Assembly: GCF_007097145.1 (NCBI RefSeq)
Contig: NZ_VJVZ01000016.1
Coordinates: forward strand, 1 to 64,000
Source: Flavobacterium zepuense
Lineage (GTDB): Bacteria; Bacteroidota; Bacteroidia; Flavobacteriales; Flavobacteriaceae
Reading direction: 5' to 3'
DNA: 64,000 nt
Under the pieces are notes generated by a model. The model was given only the letters and a program-made list of their open reading frames with translations. It was not told the DNA's origin and searched no databases. Made by a program: the position numbers and the translations under genes. Shown here piece after piece: positions 61,407 to 64,000 of the stretch. Position 1 is the first letter of the stretch. Each line of letters begins with the position of its first letter.

Positions 61407-61435
61407 TATCAATAAATATAAGTCATATATTGATA
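61407..61435. promoter_or_regulatory. Inverted repeat TATCAATA/TATTGATA before the ABC-3C operon
   Basis: Perfect 8-base arms 13 bases apart, 11 bases upstream of the effector start. Position and symmetry suggest a regulator-binding site, but no regulator gene is adjacent. Confidence 0.4.
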
Positions 61436-61481
61436 CAAAATCGTAAAGGTCTGAATTTGTGTACTCAGATAAAAAATCAAC

Positions 61482-61531
61482 AAAAAAAAGCAACCCCCTG
61501 GGTGAACTGTTAAGTTCGCCCAGGGGGCTGC
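61482..61531 (-). terminator. Terminator of the PRTRC operon
   Basis: On the minus strand a 19-base stem with one mismatch, beginning GCAGCCCCCTGGGCGAACT, is followed by a T-tract at 61482-61489. A second perfect hairpin GCCCCGCAATT/AATTGCGGGGC at 61544-61582 lies between it and the stop codon at 61591. Confidence 0.85.
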
Positions 61532-61590
61532 ACCGCTTAGAGCGCCCCGCAATTCCCTGACGAAGGAAGCCAATTGCGGGGCGGCGGGCG

Positions 61591-62394
61591 TTAGCCCACC
61601 GCTATAGGTTCTGATTTAAAACTGGCAAGGTTCAGAAAGAAACCCCTGTAGGCGGTCATCCCTTCACGGAATAAACTCCATAACAGCGAGCCGCCCAAAT
61701 CCGCCAATGCGGGGTTGATGAACAAATCCTGTTTTAAAAGTGCCTCAGCCAAAGAACAGCTCGGTTCATTGTTGTCTGCTTCTGCCAAAAGCTGTTCTGC
61801 GAATTCTTCGGTAATAAAGGGTAGGTAGGAAACCACCCGATACTTTTGTGAATCAGGCTGTTTAACACGGTAAATGGTTGATAGTATAACCTGACCTGAC
61901 TTACGGGCATTGCCCATATCCATCCAGTAGAGTGGCTTAATATTATCAAATGAGTTATTTGTGTCTAAATTGGATAAAGCCTCGGCAATGTCAAAGCGTG
62001 CCGACACGGTATCGACACAGGAAATATAGATATTTGCCCTGCCACGCATGGGCAGGTTTCGCATTATCTTCCTTTGGAAAGGCTTGGTAACAGCTTTCCA
62101 GTTGGTGCCAAAAAATCGGTTGACCCTGTTTATCAATGCTACGGATTTATGTAAACCAACTTCGGTAGCTGCAAAAAGCTGCCTACCCATATTCGCCTCG
62201 GTTACTACATCATCATCATATAAGTAGACCTGTAAGCCTGGGTGTCCCAGTTCAATGAGGCTACAGTTTATTTTTGCAAGTGCGGTAAGCATATGAGAGC
62301 CTGTTCCACCTGCCCCGATAAGGTTAACTAATATCGGGTTGGTGGGGTTCAGCAAATAATTATCAGTATAATGGATTGGAGGTAGCGTGTTCAT
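61591..62394 (-). CDS. PRTRC-system ThiF/E1-like protein
   Basis: 267 aa. The Rossmann nucleotide-binding motif 'LVNLIGAGGTGSHMLTALAKI' lies at about 24-44, with 'VYLYDDDVVTEANMGRQLF' and 'ISCVDTVSARFDIAEAL' following, as in ThiF/E1 adenylating enzymes. This matches the PRTRC-system ThiF member found with proteins B, C, E and F on plasmids and conjugative elements. The modified substrate is unknown. It overlaps protein B by 4 bases and is followed by strong terminators. Confidence 0.88.
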   Translation of the reverse strand: MNTLPPIHYTDNYLLNPTNPILVNLIGAGGTGSHMLTALAKINCSLIELGHPGLQVYLYDDDVVTEANMGRQLFAATEVGLHKSVALINRVNRFFGTNWKAVTKPFQRKIMRNLPMRGRANIYISCVDTVSARFDIAEALSNLDTNNSFDNIKPLYWMDMGNARKSGQVILSTIYRVKQPDSQKYRVVSYLPFITEEFAEQLLAEADNNEPSCSLAEALLKQDLFINPALADLGGSLLWSLFREGMTAYRGFFLNLASFKSEPIAVG

Positions 62395-63113
62395 TGTAGT
62401 AATTGTTTAAGTGTTATACCTTTTTTAATGAGGGCTTTGGTGGGGAAATGTTTTTTTGTCCCTGCCAAGCTTTGCCACAATTGTATGATATTGCCCTTTA
62501 CGGGGCTTTGCCCACCAATAACATGGCTGAAATAACTTTCAAAAAAATACCGCTGCCATTGCTCTATGAATTCCTCTAACATACAATCTGTTTGAATGGC
62601 AATCTTAACTGTGCCCATGCAAACCCGCCCATCTTCATGGATGTTGAAAAAGGGCGCTTTGTATAGCGGGGTCATTTCGTTGATAGCGGAATCATCCGCT
62701 AAGGCAAATATTTTGAGGGTAGTCTTTGAAGCTTTCCACAATAGCGCGGGTATGGCTACTTTTCCGCTCGGGATGGTGAGCGCCTCGTCAAAATATAAGT
62801 TTGTGTATTGTTTTTGGGTATGCCATAGCGCAAAACCCTTATGGTCAGGATTGATGTACAGTATGTTCTTGGGCAGTAAGCCTTTAGGCTTTAGAAAGTT
62901 TCGCTTCAATTCCGATGATGCATCCAAGGCATTAGCCAGTTGGCTGCTCTCGGTAAGGCTTAAGGGGTGCGCATTGACAGGATAGCCGTTACTGTCCATA
63001 TCATAGCCTTCCACATACATATTGTTACCCGCATCACTTTGTTTGTTCTCATAGACCATAAAGGCTTTTACGGGTCGGTATAATGAGCCGAAGTTTTCAG
63101 TTATATTTTTCAT
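62391..63113 (-). CDS. PRTRC-system protein B
   Basis: 240 aa. 'FGSLYRPVKAFMVYENKQSDAGNNMYVEGYDMDSNGYPVNAHPLSLTESSQLANAL' and 'LWHTQKQYTNLYFDEALTIPSGKVAIPALLWKASKTTLKIFAL' give the pattern of PRTRC protein B, always next to the ThiF-like gene. It overlaps both neighbours by 4 bases (ATGA), so the three are translationally coupled. Biochemical role unknown. Confidence 0.8.
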   Translation of the reverse strand: MKNITENFGSLYRPVKAFMVYENKQSDAGNNMYVEGYDMDSNGYPVNAHPLSLTESSQLANALDASSELKRNFLKPKGLLPKNILYINPDHKGFALWHTQKQYTNLYFDEALTIPSGKVAIPALLWKASKTTLKIFALADDSAINEMTPLYKAPFFNIHEDGRVCMGTVKIAIQTDCMLEEFIEQWQRYFFESYFSHVIGGQSPVKGNIIQLWQSLAGTKKHFPTKALIKKGITLKQLLQ

Positions 63114-64000
63114 GGGAGTTCATTTAAAAGGGTACATAAATCATTCAGCAGCGCAAAGAGTCTGTACTCAAAATCAAGCCCTTTTCCCTCAGGGATACCT
63201 TCCGTATCGAAAACCTCGATCAAAGCGGGCTGTTCCATTTCGCAGCACTCGTTGAATGCATCGTTGAGCATTAGGTTTACCTGCTCGAACAGGCTGCCTG
63301 AAGTATCTGAGATAAAGGATATGTACTGGTAAGCCTCTACAATCGGCTCATCCTCGCCTTCAGGTATATCGCAAACCATGTTTCGGAAAATGTTTTGGTC
63401 GGGGTACTCCTGAAAGAGTGCCAATGCTTTTTTAGCAACATTTAGGCACGACCAATTGAGATAGCCCCCTGTTTCAAAACTTGCAACACGCGCTGAAAAG
63501 CTATCAAGGTGGCGCAGGTCAAAAACCTGCTCCAGTACCGCTTCGCCATTTTTTAAAGCAGCGGTGGTTTCGCCTGTAAGGCTGTTTTCCTGTTCATCGC
63601 CCTCTTCATACCATTCTTTCAGGCACTCGTAGTAGCCGAAGAGGTAACTGTCCTCTTCGGTATAAAAAGGCAATCGGGCTACGTGGTAGAGGTAAGCAAA
63701 TACAGAGAGCAGCAGTTCTGCGGTCTGCCGCTGCGATGAATCCTGCATGAGCCTGTAGAGGGGTAGAACGGGGACATAGTGCAATGTCCTGCCTATAGCA
63801 TACGAATTATTTACTTCCAGTTGCAATTTTCCCGTACCATCCTGCGTGATGGATAAAACCGCATCCTGCCCTGAATTGCGCAACTGTCTTTGCGCATCAT
63901 CATACGCCAGTAAAATATTATAGGGATAGGCTTTATCTTTAAAATCTTGCGGGACAAAGCCTTTCGACTTGGCAAGCGTTGACAGGCAGCTAAAAAACTG
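63110..64000 (-). CDS. Probable PRTRC-system protein F, 5' end beyond the window
   Basis: The frame is open to the right edge (296 codons with 'QFFSCLSTLAKSKGFVPQDF' at the edge), so the true start lies outside. A TTG at 63883 is not the start, since coding sequence continues upstream. The visible part is acidic and helical ('LPLYRLMQDSSQRQTAELLLSVFAYLYHVARLPFY'). Protein F is inferred from its place just before protein B in the PRTRC order E-C-F-B-ThiF; the sequence alone does not prove it. Confidence 0.6.
   Translation of the reverse strand, partial: QFFSCLSTLAKSKGFVPQDFKDKAYPYNILLAYDDAQRQLRNSGQDAVLSITQDGTGKLQLEVNNSYAIGRTLHYVPVLPLYRLMQDSSQRQTAELLLSVFAYLYHVARLPFYTEEDSYLFGYYECLKEWYEEGDEQENSLTGETTAALKNGEAVLEQVFDLRHLDSFSARVASFETGGYLNWSCLNVAKKALALFQEYPDQNIFRNMVCDIPEGEDEPIVEAYQYISFISDTSGSLFEQVNLMLNDAFNECCEMEQPALIEVFDTEGIPEGKGLDFEYRLFALLNDLCTLLNELP

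Noticed and set aside
63110..63883. A 257-aa protein starting at TTG 63883
   Set aside because: The frame stays open with coding-like sequence to the window edge, so the gene is cut and the TTG is internal.

Overview
The window reads as a member of the Bacteroidota, most likely a Sphingobacteriaceae (Pedobacter/Mucilaginibacter-like). The reasons are a complete ECF sigma/FecR/SusC/SusD locus, repeated TAnnTTTG-type -7 promoter boxes, membrane-anchored LytTR regulators, and a Bacteroidetes-type conjugation gene set. The genus is inference; no rRNA or core phylogenetic marker is present.

Left part (1-9.5 kb): the N-terminal part of a secreted RHS/YD-repeat-type protein runs off the left edge. 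It is followed by an XRE regulator and then, on the minus strand, a mobilisation block: coupling ATPase (mobC), relaxase (mobB), relaxosome accessory protein (mobA) and a CHC2/Toprim primase. A nested inverted repeat between mobA and the primase is a good oriT candidate. Next come small accessory genes, a membrane LytTR regulator, a frameshifted small zinc-ribbon gene and a small exported peptide.

Cargo (9.5-26.4 kb): a minus-strand nutrient-uptake locus (ECF sigma, FecR, a ~126-aa protein, SusC, SusD, TlpA-like thioredoxin). Two copies of a conserved structured leader lie in it, one before SusC and one after FecR. Further right are a second ~125-aa paralogue, a second LytTR paralogue, a large helical protein, a lipoprotein with a decayed partial copy nearby, an HxlR/SnoaL divergent pair and small orphan genes.

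Transfer operon (26.6-45.2 kb): one long plus-strand operon with a recognisable promoter preceded by three GGGTTACAA repeats. It encodes TraE, TraF, the TraG VirB4-type ATPase, three related TraI/TerB-like exported proteins, TraJ, TraK, TraM and TraN. A giant methylase-helicase protein sits between TraE and TraF. A small gene and a large serine recombinase end the element against a tRNA-Asp gene, whose 3' half is read antisense as the end of the recombinase ORF. The mob block, cargo, tra operon and recombinase probably form one integrative conjugative element whose right end is at tRNA-Asp. The left end was not located.

Right part (47-64 kb): a TetR-ABM-AKR-AKR detoxification-type cluster with a shared candidate operator, then a defence region. 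The defence region holds a 1.6-kilo-residue STAND NTPase with an N-terminal nuclease-like domain (Avs-like), a GIY-YIG/T5orf172 protein and a three-gene operon matching ABC-three-component (ABC-3C) conflict systems. It ends with part of a PRTRC module (ThiF-like E1, protein B and a probable protein F cut by the window edge), which suggests a second, plasmid- or ICE-derived segment.
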